This document shows, piece by piece, positions 14,678 to 23,212 of a DNA stretch of 26,507 nt (its first letter is position 1; every line of letters starts with the position of its first letter). Origin of the DNA: Planktomarina sp. (GTDB lineage Bacteria; Pseudomonadota; Alphaproteobacteria; Rhodobacterales; Rhodobacteraceae); assembly GCA_022425445.1 (NCBI GenBank), contig JAKMFM010000092.1:1-26507 (forward strand), in the 5' to 3' direction. The position numbers and the translations under genes are program-made. A model generated the notes under the pieces. It had not been told where the DNA came from, made no database searches, and saw nothing but the letters and a program-made list of their open reading frames with translations.

Positions 14678-17323
14678 GTGAGCAAGCCCGACCAGTCAGT
14701 CACGCCCATGATGGCACAGTTTCTTGAGATCAAGGAGGGCTACCCCTCCGCCCTATTGTTCTATCGCATGGGAGATTTTTACGAGCTGTTTTTCGACGAT
14801 GCCGTCGCTGCCGCACAGGCGCTCGATATTACACTAACGAAACGCGGCAAACATCAGGGCGCGGATATCCCAATGTGCGGCGTGCCAGTGCATGCAGCGG
14901 AAGGTTATTTGCTCAACCTCATTCGAAAAGGATTTCGCGTTGCGGTCTGTGAACAGCTGGAAAACCCGCAAGAGGCAAAGAAGCGCGGCGCGAAATCCGT
15001 TGTGAAACGGGGCGTGGTGCGTTTGGTCACCCTGGGCACCCTAACCGAAGATACGCTGCTGCACCCGCGGGAGAGTAATTTTCTGGCCAGTTTTGTGCAG
15101 GTGCGCAACCAAAGTTGTCTGTCCTGGGTGGATATTTCAACCGGAGATCTGCGGTACAGCCCCTGCCCGCCCGTGCGATTGGGGCCAGAGCTTGCCCGGC
15201 TTGCCCCGGCTGAAGTGCTCGTGGCTGAGGGAGCCTCCAATGAATTTTTAGAAATTATCCGGGAGTCCGGCGCAGCAGCGACCGAGTTGCCACAGAACGT
15301 TTTCGACAGCTCTGCCGGCGCAGACAAGATTTGCAAGGCCTATGGTGTTGGAGACCTTGGCGGTCTTGGAGAATTTGGTCGCGCAGATATCGCTGCAGTT
15401 TCTGGGCTGATTGAATATCTTTCCGCCACTCAGAAAGGCCAGCTGCCACTTTTGCGCCGGCCCGTGCGTGAAGCCCGAGATGATTTTGTCGCGATTGATG
15501 CGGCGACGCGCAAAAACCTTGAGCTGACCCAAACGCTGTCGGGGGAAAGATCTGGCTCCTTATTGTCCGTTGTGGATCGATCTGTGACCGCTGCTGGGGC
15601 GCGGCTTCTGTTTCGCCGCATCACGACACCATCTCAACGCCTCGCAACCATCGAGGAGCGCGCTTCGGCTGTGGCGTTTTTCTGTGGCCAAAGCGGATTG
15701 CGCGACGCGGTGCGATCAGGCTTGAAGCAGTTGCCCGATGTTGAACGCGCCTTGGGGCGTGTGGCTCTGGAGCGCAGTGGTCCAAGAGACTTGCTGGCAC
15801 TTGGGAACGGCATCATCCAGGCGGCGCAGGTACATGCGCTTTTAGTCCAACACGATTTACCGCCACTCCTGCACAACGCTGTAGATGATCTAAAGGGATT
15901 TGAGGCTCTGTCCGATGAATTGGATCGCGCCTTAGTCTCCGATGCGCCCCTTCTGGCGCGGGATGGTGGATTTGTCGCCACCGGCTATTCGTCGGAGCTG
16001 GATGAGATAGCTGCCCTTAGGGATGAAGCGCGGTCGGTCATTGCCAGGATGCAAGCCGATTACACCGATCAATCCGGAATTTCATCTTTGAAAATAAAGC
16101 ATAACAATGTGCTGGGGTATTTCGTTGAAACCACCGCGACCCATGCCCAGCGCATGATGGCGGCGCCTTTGAGTGACACGTTTATTCACCGACAAACCAC
16201 TGCCAATGCTGTTCGCTTTACGACGGTCGAGCTGGGCGATATGGAAACCAAAATCCTGAATGCCGCTGGCCGGGCGACAGGGTTAGAGTTAGAAATTTTT
16301 GCCGGTCTCTGCGCACAGGTTTTAGATCACGCCGCCCCGCTGCAAGCTTTGGCAGTGGCGATTGCGGAAATTGACGTCGCAGCTGCGTTTTCGGAATTGG
16401 CCATGGCCGAGGGTTGGGTCCGACCCGTTTTGAATGACAGCCGCGACTTTATCATTGAACAGGGCCGTCATCCGGTGGTCGAGGCAGCCATCAAAGCACA
16501 GGCGGAAACGGTGTTTGTTGCCAATGATTGCAATTTGACCAGCACAGATGACATGATTTGGTTGCTGACCGGACCGAACATGGCCGGTAAATCAACATTC
16601 TTGCGTCAAAATGCCTTGATTGCTCTTTTGGCACAGGCCGGCTCCTTTGTGCCGGCTGCCCGGGCTGAAATTGGCATTGTTTCACAAATTTTTAGCCGTG
16701 TTGGGGCGGCCGATGATTTGGCACGCGGGCGGTCGACCTTTATGGTGGAAATGGTGGAAACCGCGGCCATTTTGAACCAAGCAGATGACCGCGCCTTGGT
16801 GATTTTAGATGAAATTGGCCGCGGCACGTCAACCTATGATGGGCTGTCGATCGCCTGGGCAACCCTGGAGCATTTGCACGAAGTCAATCAGTGCCGCGCC
16901 TTATTTGCCACGCATTACCATGAGCTGACCCAGTTGACTGCCAAACTGGACCATGTGGACAATGCGACTGTTACCGTTCGAGAGTATCAAGGAGATGTTG
17001 TGTTCTTACATGAGGTCAAGAAAGGTGCTGCGGATCGATCCTATGGGGTGCAAGTGGCCAAATTGGCCGGTTTGCCACAGTCCGTTTTAGAGCGCGCAAA
17101 AGTGGTCCTTGACGCTTTAGAGCGGGGCGAGCGCGAAGGGCACAGCAAGCAAAAAGCCCTCATCGACGATTTGCCCCTTTTTTCCGCCGTGGCGATGTCA
17201 GCGCCCGCACCATCCGCTCACTCAGAGCTTGAAGAAGCATTTAATGCGATCCAGCCCGATAGCTTGAGCGCCAAGCAGGCCTTGGATCTCATTTATGAGC
17301 TGAAATCTATACTTAAAACATAA
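14678..17323 (+). CDS. mutS: DNA mismatch repair protein MutS
   Basis: The 881-residue ATPase recognises mismatches and small loops in newly replicated DNA and recruits MutL. The N-terminal mismatch-reading motif is GDFYE within LLFYRMGDFYELFFDDA. The connector, lever and clamp domains follow. The ABC-type ATPase has Walker A TGPNMAGKST near 631-640, Walker B with LDEIGRGTSTYDGLS, and the ATHYHEL switch. A DDLPLF element near the C-terminus resembles a beta-clamp-binding peptide. GTG at 14678 is chosen because GGAG at 14666-14669 lies eight bases upstream and the protein then begins MSKPDQSVTPMMAQF, like relatives; the ATG at 14618 would add 20 atypical residues without a ribosome site. It stands alone, divergent from maeB, and converges on grpE. 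Confidence 0.96.
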   Translation: MSKPDQSVTPMMAQFLEIKEGYPSALLFYRMGDFYELFFDDAVAAAQALDITLTKRGKHQGADIPMCGVPVHAAEGYLLNLIRKGFRVAVCEQLENPQEAKKRGAKSVVKRGVVRLVTLGTLTEDTLLHPRESNFLASFVQVRNQSCLSWVDISTGDLRYSPCPPVRLGPELARLAPAEVLVAEGASNEFLEIIRESGAAATELPQNVFDSSAGADKICKAYGVGDLGGLGEFGRADIAAVSGLIEYLSATQKGQLPLLRRPVREARDDFVAIDAATRKNLELTQTLSGERSGSLLSVVDRSVTAAGARLLFRRITTPSQRLATIEERASAVAFFCGQSGLRDAVRSGLKQLPDVERALGRVALERSGPRDLLALGNGIIQAAQVHALLVQHDLPPLLHNAVDDLKGFEALSDELDRALVSDAPLLARDGGFVATGYSSELDEIAALRDEARSVIARMQADYTDQSGISSLKIKHNNVLGYFVETTATHAQRMMAAPLSDTFIHRQTTANAVRFTTVELGDMETKILNAAGRATGLELEIFAGLCAQVLDHAAPLQALAVAIAEIDVAAAFSELAMAEGWVRPVLNDSRDFIIEQGRHPVVEAAIKAQAETVFVANDCNLTSTDDMIWLLTGPNMAGKSTFLRQNALIALLAQAGSFVPAARAEIGIVSQIFSRVGAADDLARGRSTFMVEMVETAAILNQADDRALVILDEIGRGTSTYDGLSIAWATLEHLHEVNQCRALFATHYHELTQLTAKLDHVDNATVTVREYQGDVVFLHEVKKGAADRSYGVQVAKLAGLPQSVLERAKVVLDALERGEREGHSKQKALIDDLPLFSAVAMSAPAPSAHSELEEAFNAIQPDSLSAKQALDLIYELKSILKT

Positions 17324-17325
17324 AA

Positions 17326-17343
17326 GGCGGCCCGCGGGCCGCC
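17326..17343 (-). terminator. Rho-independent terminator downstream of grpE, between grpE and mutS
   Basis: GGCGGCCCGCGGGCCGCC is a perfect 18-base palindrome that forms a very GC-rich hairpin. On the minus strand it is followed by TTTTATGTTTT, a good U-rich tail, and starts about 30 bases after the grpE stop. On the plus strand, just after the mutS stop, the tail is only CTTCGTTGTC, so it may act in both directions but should work best for grpE. Confidence 0.8.
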
Positions 17344-17373
17344 CTTCGTTGTCGCAAAGATCATTGTAAAGCC

Positions 17374-17928
17374 TTAGCCTGGCGTTGAAGACACACCCAC
17401 TTGCGCAGGGCGCAAAAGGCGATCGTGCAGCATAAAACCTTCGGTCATCACTTGAATGATATCCCCTGCTTTTGTTCCCGGAACAGGCGCTTCAAACATT
17501 GCCTCATGATTTTGGGGATCAAAACGCTCGCCAACTTCTGGCGAGATGGGTTCGATGCCATGTTTTTTAAAAACATTGACAACTTCCCGCATAGTGAGCT
17601 CCACCCCCTCAATCAACGCGGCCGAAACTTCACGTTGTTCATCGGTCGCGGCTTCAAGGCCGCGTTTGAGATTATCATACACCGGCAGGAGATCGCGGGC
17701 GAGTTTTGAGCCGCCATAATTCTCAGCCTCTCTGCGATCACGATCGCTGCGCTTACGAGCATTTTCTGCATCCGCAAGGGCCCGCATCCAGCGATCTTTG
17801 AGATCATCACGCTCGGCGCGTAGAGCATCAAGCTCTAGCTCCTCCTCGGTGTATTCTTCATCACCATATTCTTCTTCTTCAGCAAGACTTACGTCCTGGA
17901 GAAACTCGTCTTCATGTTCTTTTGCCAT
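17374..17928 (-). CDS. grpE: GrpE, nucleotide exchange factor of DnaK
   Basis: The 184-residue cytoplasmic cochaperone releases ADP from DnaK. It begins with an acidic, low-complexity segment (about residues 4-35, rich in E and D), followed by a long charged helix near 35-75 (ELDALRAERDDLKDRWMRALADAENARKR pattern) that makes the dimer coiled coil. The C-terminal beta domain includes GIEPISPEVGERFDPQNHEAMFE and the terminal LRPAQVGVS motif. It starts six bases after hrcA, so both are on one heat-shock message that ends at the hairpin at 17326-17343. dnaK and dnaJ are not in this window. Confidence 0.96.
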   Translation of the reverse strand: MAKEHEDEFLQDVSLAEEEEYGDEEYTEEELELDALRAERDDLKDRWMRALADAENARKRSDRDRREAENYGGSKLARDLLPVYDNLKRGLEAATDEQREVSAALIEGVELTMREVVNVFKKHGIEPISPEVGERFDPQNHEAMFEAPVPGTKAGDIIQVMTEGFMLHDRLLRPAQVGVSSTPG

Positions 17929-17934
17929 CTGTAC

Positions 17935-18996
17935 CTAACCTCGATCAGATAATACCCGCCCGACCATTTGAGCAGTATAATTCACAATTGGCACAATCCG
18001 ACCGTAATTCAGACGCGTGGGTCCGATTACGCCAATGGCGCCAACCACCTTTTGGTCAGCGTTCATATAGGGAGAAACCACCAAAGAGGAACCCGAAAGT
18101 GAAAATAGTTTGTTCTCAGCGCCAATAAAAATGCGAACCCCCTCGCCTTCATCAGTTAATTGCAGGAATTCCGCGATATCCCGCTTGCGTTCGAGGTCAT
18201 CGAAGAGCACCCGCACCCGTTCCAAATCTTCCGCTGTGCCAGCGGTCTCGAGGAGATTCGATCTGCCGCGGACGATTAATCGCTCATTATCGCCGCCAGC
18301 ATCTTGCATGACGGCCACGCCCGCCTCAACCAAGCCAGTTGTCAACACATCCAATTCAGAGCGATGGTTTTTTATCTCTGTAGAAATGCTGGATTTCAAC
18401 TCTTGCAATGTTCGGCCCTGACCGATCACATTTAAAAAGTTTACGGCCTCACGCATTTGGCTTGGCGTTTGACCCAAAGGCGGGCGAAATACCCGATTCT
18501 CGACCTCTCCATTGGCAAACACCAACACCACCAGCGCGCGATCCGTCGCCAAAGATACCAACTCAATGTGTTTTATCGATGACGCCTTTTTCGGCGCCAA
18601 AACCAAAGATGCACCACGGGTCAGCCCGGAAAGCGCACTGGACATACGATCAAGCATACCAGTGATGCTGTCATTTTCATCCATGGTTGCGGATATCTTG
18701 CGCTGGGCCGCCGCATCCGGCTCGCCAATTTCCAAGATGCCGTCAACAAACATGCGCAGACCAAGCTCTGTGGGCTGGCGGCCAGCAGATGTATGGGGGC
18801 TGTCGAGCAGACCCAGGAGCTCTAGGTCTTTCATAACATTGCGAATAGTGGCGGCACTCACAGGCTGAGTCATTTGCTGGGTTAACGTGTTGCTGCCCAT
18901 CGGTTCCCCTGACGACAGGTAGCTTTCCACAACCCGTTGAAACACTTCACGGCTGCGGGCATCCATTTCTGAAAATAACTCTGTAGACGAATCCAT
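17935..18996 (-). CDS. hrcA: Heat-inducible transcription repressor HrcA
   Basis: The 353-residue repressor binds CIRCE operators, typically in front of groESL, and is itself kept active by GroEL. The N-terminal winged helix-turn-helix is clear: the segment near residues 10-80 has the motif VSAATIRNVMKDLELLGLLDSPHTSAGRQPT. It is followed by the GAF-like and dimerisation parts, ending with GVIGPTRLNYGRIVPIVNYTAQMV. It precedes grpE in the same operon and diverges from rph across 66 bases. No CIRCE inverted repeat (TTAGCACTC-N9-GAGTGCTAA) is visible in that gap, so its own expression is probably not CIRCE-controlled; a heat-shock sigma promoter could not be assigned by eye. Confidence 0.96.
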   Translation of the reverse strand: MDSSTELFSEMDARSREVFQRVVESYLSSGEPMGSNTLTQQMTQPVSAATIRNVMKDLELLGLLDSPHTSAGRQPTELGLRMFVDGILEIGEPDAAAQRKISATMDENDSITGMLDRMSSALSGLTRGASLVLAPKKASSIKHIELVSLATDRALVVLVFANGEVENRVFRPPLGQTPSQMREAVNFLNVIGQGRTLQELKSSISTEIKNHRSELDVLTTGLVEAGVAVMQDAGGDNERLIVRGRSNLLETAGTAEDLERVRVLFDDLERKRDIAEFLQLTDEGEGVRIFIGAENKLFSLSGSSLVVSPYMNADQKVVGAIGVIGPTRLNYGRIVPIVNYTAQMVGRVLSDRG

Positions 18997-19062
18997 TCAC
19001 CTAAGCCTTGCTATTTGGGGTCCGCTTCGCATATTCGCGCATGAACCGTGAGAGGACAAGCG

Positions 19063-19773
19063 ATGCGACCATCAAATCGAGAATTAAATCAAATGCGTGA
19101 CATTGTCATTGAAACAAACGTCACCCGTCACGCCGAAGGGTCTTGTTTGATCAAGATTGGCGACACGCATGTGCTGTGCACAGCCAGTTTGGAAGAGCGC
19201 GTACCACCGTTTCTGCGGAACTCAGGACTGGGTTGGGTAACGGCAGAATATGGAATGCTGCCCCGTGCTACCCACACGCGCATGCGCCGCGAGGCCAAGA
19301 ACGGCCAGTCTGGCCGCACTCAAGAAATTCAGCGCCTCATCGGGCGGAGCTTGCGTGCCGGTGTGGATCGGGTGGCGTTGGGAGAGCGGCAAATCAGTAT
19401 TGATTGTGATGTGATCCAAGCTGATGGGGGGACGCGCTGCGCCGCGATTACGGGCGGTTGGGTTGCACTGAAGCTCGCTGTGCAAAAACTTATGAAAGCC
19501 GGAGATATTATAAGCGATCCGCTCGCGGATCCTGTGGCCGCAGTGAGCTGCGGGATTTATGCCGGCCAAGCTGTTTTGGATCTCGACTATCCAGAGGACA
19601 GTGAGGCCGGGGTTGATGGCAATTTCGTGATGTTAGGATCGGGCAAATTGGTTGAAGTCCAGATGTCTGCCGAGGGCGCAACCTTCTCGCGCGACCAAAT
19701 GGGACAATTGATGGACCTCGCTGAGGCGGGCGTATCGCAACTGGTGGCTGCGCAATTGGCGGCCGTTGGCTGA
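19063..19773 (+). CDS. rph: Ribonuclease PH
   Basis: The 236-residue phosphorolytic 3'-to-5' exoribonuclease trims tRNA and other RNA 3' ends, releasing nucleoside diphosphates; it acts as a hexameric ring. Family blocks are HAEGSCLIKIGDTHVLCTAS, RTQEIQRLIGRSLRAGVD (phosphate-binding arginines), IDCDVIQADGGTRCAAITGG and the SCGIYAG to DLDYPEDSEA segment. ATG at 19063 is preferred: AGAGGA at 19051-19056 precedes it at the right distance and the protein begins MRPSNREL; a GTG at 19048 would place that site inside the gene. The last base of its TGA is the first base of the rdgB ATG, so the pair is translationally coupled. It diverges from hrcA. Confidence 0.96.
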   Translation: MRPSNRELNQMRDIVIETNVTRHAEGSCLIKIGDTHVLCTASLEERVPPFLRNSGLGWVTAEYGMLPRATHTRMRREAKNGQSGRTQEIQRLIGRSLRAGVDRVALGERQISIDCDVIQADGGTRCAAITGGWVALKLAVQKLMKAGDIISDPLADPVAAVSCGIYAGQAVLDLDYPEDSEAGVDGNFVMLGSGKLVEVQMSAEGATFSRDQMGQLMDLAEAGVSQLVAAQLAAVG

Positions 19774-20381
19774 TGCGCAAGCTTACCGAACCTAAAATTG
19801 TTTTGGCCAGTCACAACCAAGGTAAGCTGCGCGAAATTCAGCCCCTTTTAGCGCCCTTTGGCATTGCATGTGTCAGTGCTGGGGATCTGGGTCTGGAAGA
19901 ACCTGATGAGACAGAAACCAGTTTCGCCGGAAATGCGCGCCTGAAAGCACATTTTGCGGCGCAGGCAGCGGGTCTGCCAGCTCTGTCTGACGACAGCGGT
20001 ATTTGTGTTGATGGGCTGGATGGCGCGCCCGGAGTTTACACGGCCGATTGGGCACACACACCCAATGGGCGCGATTTTACCATGGCAATGACGCGAGTGT
20101 GGGAAGAGCTGGAGGCGGCAAGTGCGCCCTTCCCGCGGCGTGCTCTGTTTAATTGTACATTATGTTTGGCCTGGCCAGATGGTCACGATGAGATTTTCAC
20201 TGGAATTGCGCCAGGACATGTGGTTTGGCCGCTGCGCGGGGTGCATGGGTTCGGCTTTGATCCCATGTTTCAACCCGATGGGTATGATCAGACATTTGGC
20301 GAAATGCTTCCAGAGCAAAAGCACCCGCTAAGCCATCGGGCAGATGCCTTCAAGAAGTTGGTGTCTGGCTGTCTTTCATAA
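19773..20381 (+). CDS. rdgB: dITP/XTP pyrophosphatase (RdgB/HAM1 family)
   Basis: The 202-residue house-cleaning enzyme hydrolyses non-canonical purine triphosphates (dITP, ITP, XTP) to monophosphates, preventing their use in DNA and RNA. Signature segments are the N-terminal SHNQGKLREI near 13-22, LSDDSGICVDGLDGAPGVYTADWA near 70-93, the HGFGFDPMF region and the SHRADAF C-terminal motif that reads the base. It starts on the final base of the rph stop codon (TGATG) and its own stop overlaps the hemW start (TAATG). The rph-rdgB-hemW order is a conserved alphaproteobacterial arrangement. There is no signal sequence, so it is cytosolic. Confidence 0.96.
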   Translation: MRKLTEPKIVLASHNQGKLREIQPLLAPFGIACVSAGDLGLEEPDETETSFAGNARLKAHFAAQAAGLPALSDDSGICVDGLDGAPGVYTADWAHTPNGRDFTMAMTRVWEELEAASAPFPRRALFNCTLCLAWPDGHDEIFTGIAPGHVVWPLRGVHGFGFDPMFQPDGYDQTFGEMLPEQKHPLSHRADAFKKLVSGCLS

Positions 20382-21529
20382 TGGAAGATTGGCGGCATGG
20401 CGGGTTTGGTCTTTATATCCATTGGCCATTTTGTGAAGCGAAGTGCCCTTATTGTGACTTCAATTCCTACGTCAGCGCCACTGTGGACAACGATATATGG
20501 GAAAAGGCCCTGTTAAGCGAATTGGATCGACATGGGGAACTCACCCAAGATCGCCTATTGAACTCAATTTTTTTTGGTGGGGGCACCCCAAGCTTGATGC
20601 CGCCCAAGATGGTTAAGAGATTGATTGATCGCGCGCGCTCCCATTGGGCGTTCGCGAATGATGTTGAGATTACGCTGGAGGCCAATCCATCCTCTGTTGA
20701 GGCGTCTCGCTTCGCTGATTTTCGCGCGGCAGGCGTAAACCGTATTTCTATGGGAATTCAGGCGCTAAACGACCCTGACCTGAAGCGCCTCGGTCGATTG
20801 CATTCCGTGGCTGAAGCGCGGTCCGCGCTGGCTGTGGCAAAGACATATTTTGAACGTGTGAGTTTTGATTTGATCTATGCACGGCAAGATCAAACGCTTG
20901 CAGCTTGGCAAAACGAGCTGACCGAAGCCATTGAATTGAGCGCCGGGCATTTGTCCTTGTATCAGCTCACAATTGAGCCAGGGACGGCCTTTGGCTTTCG
21001 TGCGCAGGCAGGAAAGTTAGGGGGATTGCCCACTGAAGACTTAAGCGCGGACATGTTCGATGCAACCAACGAGATTTGTGCCAAGGCTGGGTTACACGCC
21101 TATGAGGTATCGAATTACTCTAATAAATCATTGGAATCAATACATAATATCATCTATTGGCGCGGTGGCGATTACGTCGGCATTGGACCCGGGGCCCATG
21201 GGCGGATAACCCTGGCCGGCAAACGTCAAGCCACGAGAACAGCCCTGGCGCCGAAGGCCTGGTTGGAGCGGGTGGCGGTACAAAACAGTGGAACCAGCCA
21301 TCAAGACGTTTTAACCTCGCAAGATCATGCCAATGAGTTAATCATGATGGGGTTGCGGTTATCCGATGGGATTTCGCGGAAGCGCGTTGAAAACATCGCA
21401 AACGCTCCGATGCAGATCCCAGACCACCTGTTTGAATTGCGCCTTCTGGATCTCTCAGGAGATCAAATTCGAGCCACAGAGGCCGGTCGCCCCCTATTGA
21501 ACCAGTTGGTGCAGACTTTGATGTATTAA
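20381..21529 (+). CDS. hemW: Radical SAM haem chaperone HemW (HemN-like)
   Basis: The 382-residue radical SAM protein resembles coproporphyrinogen III dehydrogenase but belongs to the HemW group, which binds haem and delivers it to respiratory proteins. The 4Fe-4S motif is C18-x3-C22-x2-C25 (CEAKCPYC), preceded by LYIHWPFC and followed by the SAM-contacting FFGGGTPSL segment. The HN...YWRGGDYVGIGPGAHG motif and a C-terminal HemN-like domain follow. The additional cysteine that true HemN carries right after the cluster motif is absent: the sequence after CPYC is DFNSY. It is the last gene of the coupled rph-rdgB-hemW unit, and its stop overlaps the parB stop on the other strand by four bases, leaving no room for a separate terminator. 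Confidence 0.93.
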   Translation: MEDWRHGGFGLYIHWPFCEAKCPYCDFNSYVSATVDNDIWEKALLSELDRHGELTQDRLLNSIFFGGGTPSLMPPKMVKRLIDRARSHWAFANDVEITLEANPSSVEASRFADFRAAGVNRISMGIQALNDPDLKRLGRLHSVAEARSALAVAKTYFERVSFDLIYARQDQTLAAWQNELTEAIELSAGHLSLYQLTIEPGTAFGFRAQAGKLGGLPTEDLSADMFDATNEICAKAGLHAYEVSNYSNKSLESIHNIIYWRGGDYVGIGPGAHGRITLAGKRQATRTALAPKAWLERVAVQNSGTSHQDVLTSQDHANELIMMGLRLSDGISRKRVENIANAPMQIPDHLFELRLLDLSGDQIRATEAGRPLLNQLVQTLMY

Positions 21530-22416
21530 AGTCCAGCCAGGTGGCGACACAGCTCATCAAGTTGCTCTAAATTTTTATAGCGAATGGTAATCGAACCGCC
21601 CTCTTGTCCGGGATTGTGCGCTATTGAAACCGCCATCTTAAGGGCTGCGGAGAGATCTCCCTCCAACGCACGCGTGTCTGCATCTTTGGCAGATTTTGGT
21701 GCGCGCTCTTTGCCTTGTGCTTTCGGTTCTTTCACCAATTTTTCCGTCTGCCGGACAGACAACCCACGCGCAATAACAACACGCGCCAAATCAGAGGCGT
21801 TGGGCGCTGTGATCAATGCACGGGCATGGCCACTTGAAAGGCTGCCGTTGATGACAAAACGCTGAACATCCTCCGGTAGCGCCAAAAGCCGCAGAACATT
21901 TGCGATATGTGGGCGCGACTTGCCAAGCGCTTCGGCCATTTGCTCTTGCGTATGACCAAATTTATCCATGAGCTGGCGATATCCAATTGCCTCCTCAATT
22001 GGATTGAGGTCTGCGCGCTGAATGTTCTCAATGATTGCAATCTCAAGCACATCCAAGTCGGAAAATTCGCGCACCACAACGGGCAATTCATGCAGCTGGG
22101 CAAGTTGCGAGGCGCGCCAACGCCGTTCGCCCGCGACAATTTCATATTCACCAGCCTTCACCGGATGTGCGCGCACGACCAGCGGCTGTATTATGCCCTT
22201 AGACCGAATGGACCCGGCGAGGTCATTGAGGTCATCGGCATCAAAGTGCCGTCGCGGCTGGTCCGGGTTTGGATGTATGGTTTCGACCGGTACAAGCATT
22301 TCATTTCGCCGCTCAGAATTGACGGACCCCGTCTCTCCAACGGTCTGTTCAATATCTGCCATCAGGGCGGATAGCCCCCTACCGAGTCCTCTTTGGCGTT
22401 TGGGTGTGTTGGCCAT
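21526..22416 (-). CDS. parB: Chromosome partitioning protein ParB
   Basis: The 296-residue protein binds parS and spreads along DNA as a CTP-dependent clamp to drive origin segregation with ParA. The N-terminal GLGRGLSAL at 10-18 is the usual ParA-contact region. The CTP-binding part has GERRWRA at 96-102 and ENIQRADLNP at 130-139. A helix-turn-helix near 155-178 (TQEQMAEALGKSRPHIANVLRLL) reads parS, and the C-terminal dimerisation domain ends the protein. The ATG at 22416 is chosen with AGGA just upstream, 19 bases after the parA stop; a longer frame would run back into parA. Two perfect parS sites lie upstream in the same operon, at 23775 and 25671. Confidence 0.97.
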   Translation of the reverse strand: MANTPKRQRGLGRGLSALMADIEQTVGETGSVNSERRNEMLVPVETIHPNPDQPRRHFDADDLNDLAGSIRSKGIIQPLVVRAHPVKAGEYEIVAGERRWRASQLAQLHELPVVVREFSDLDVLEIAIIENIQRADLNPIEEAIGYRQLMDKFGHTQEQMAEALGKSRPHIANVLRLLALPEDVQRFVINGSLSSGHARALITAPNASDLARVVIARGLSVRQTEKLVKEPKAQGKERAPKSAKDADTRALEGDLSAALKMAVSIAHNPGQEGGSITIRYKNLEQLDELCRHLAGL

Positions 22417-22435
22417 AGCGTGTCCTAACTCTTTA

Positions 22436-23212
22436 TCATCTTCGTGCCAAAATTTCTTGGGCCAGAGCGCGATAGGCTTCCGCACCTTTGGATCTGCTAT
22501 CATAACTCAAGACGGGCATTGCAAAGGAAGGTGCCTCGCTTATTCGAACGTTTCTTGGAATGACTGTTTTAAAGACCAATTCGCCTAGGTTTTCCCGCGC
22601 ATCTTCTTCAACCTGCAACGATAGGCGGTTGCGCGCGTCATACATTGTGAGCACCACCCCCTCAATCCGGAGATCTGGGTTGCCGAGATCCCGAACCTCC
22701 CGCACAGACATCAGCAATTGTGACAGTCCTTCCAAGGCAAAAAACTCGCTTTGCAATGGAATAATAAGCGCGTGGGCCGCAATCAGGGCATTCACAGTTA
22801 AAACGTTAAGTGATGGCGGGCAGTCTAACAATACATAGTCGTACTTTGATAGGTCTGAGTTGCCCAAAACCTTACGCAACATCTCGCTGCGGTTTTTGGC
22901 GCTGGCCAGCTCAATATCAGCAGAGCTGAGATCGGTTGTGGACGGAACGAGATCGATATTTTCAATGTCTGTGTTTTGTATAAACCGAGGCTCAAACTGA
23001 GTGGCGGTTAAAGCTTCGTAAGTTGTAAATTCACGCGCATCGGCATGGGAGCCAAGTCCCGTTGAGGCATTGCCCTGAGGGTCAAGATCCATAACCAGTA
23101 CCTTAAAGCCGGCCTCTGCGATAGCAGCTGCCAAATTCAGGGTTGTGGTTGTTTTCCCTACCCCACCTTTCTGATTGGCAATGGCGAAAATTTTTGGCTT
23201 AATCTGCTGCAC
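22436..23212 (-). CDS. parA: Chromosome partitioning ATPase ParA (Soj)
   Basis: The 258-residue deviant Walker ATPase forms DNA-bound dimers and moves ParB-parS complexes. The P-loop is KGGVGKTT with K15 and K20, followed by VMDLDPQGNAS near 40-50 and LLDCPPSL. It lacks the N-terminal DNA-binding domain of plasmid ParA proteins, matching the chromosomal Soj type. The start is GTG at 23212, overlapping rsmG by 14 bases, with AGGA at 23222-23225 nine bases upstream. It is cotranscribed with rsmG and parB. Confidence 0.97.
   Translation of the reverse strand: MQQIKPKIFAIANQKGGVGKTTTTLNLAAAIAEAGFKVLVMDLDPQGNASTGLGSHADAREFTTYEALTATQFEPRFIQNTDIENIDLVPSTTDLSSADIELASAKNRSEMLRKVLGNSDLSKYDYVLLDCPPSLNVLTVNALIAAHALIIPLQSEFFALEGLSQLLMSVREVRDLGNPDLRIEGVVLTMYDARNRLSLQVEEDARENLGELVFKTVIPRNVRISEAPSFAMPVLSYDSRSKGAEAYRALAQEILARR

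Noticed and set aside
18997..19062. CIRCE element or heat-shock sigma promoter before hrcA
   Set aside because: No TTAGCACTC/GAGTGCTAA repeat is seen. A CCCCAAAT-like stretch on the minus strand resembles a heat-shock -10 but has no matching -35.
20482..20490. TGTGGACAA, one mismatch from a DnaA box, as a sign of oriC
   Set aside because: A single site inside hemW. No cluster of DnaA boxes and no AT-rich unwinding region is present, so oriC is not supported in the window.
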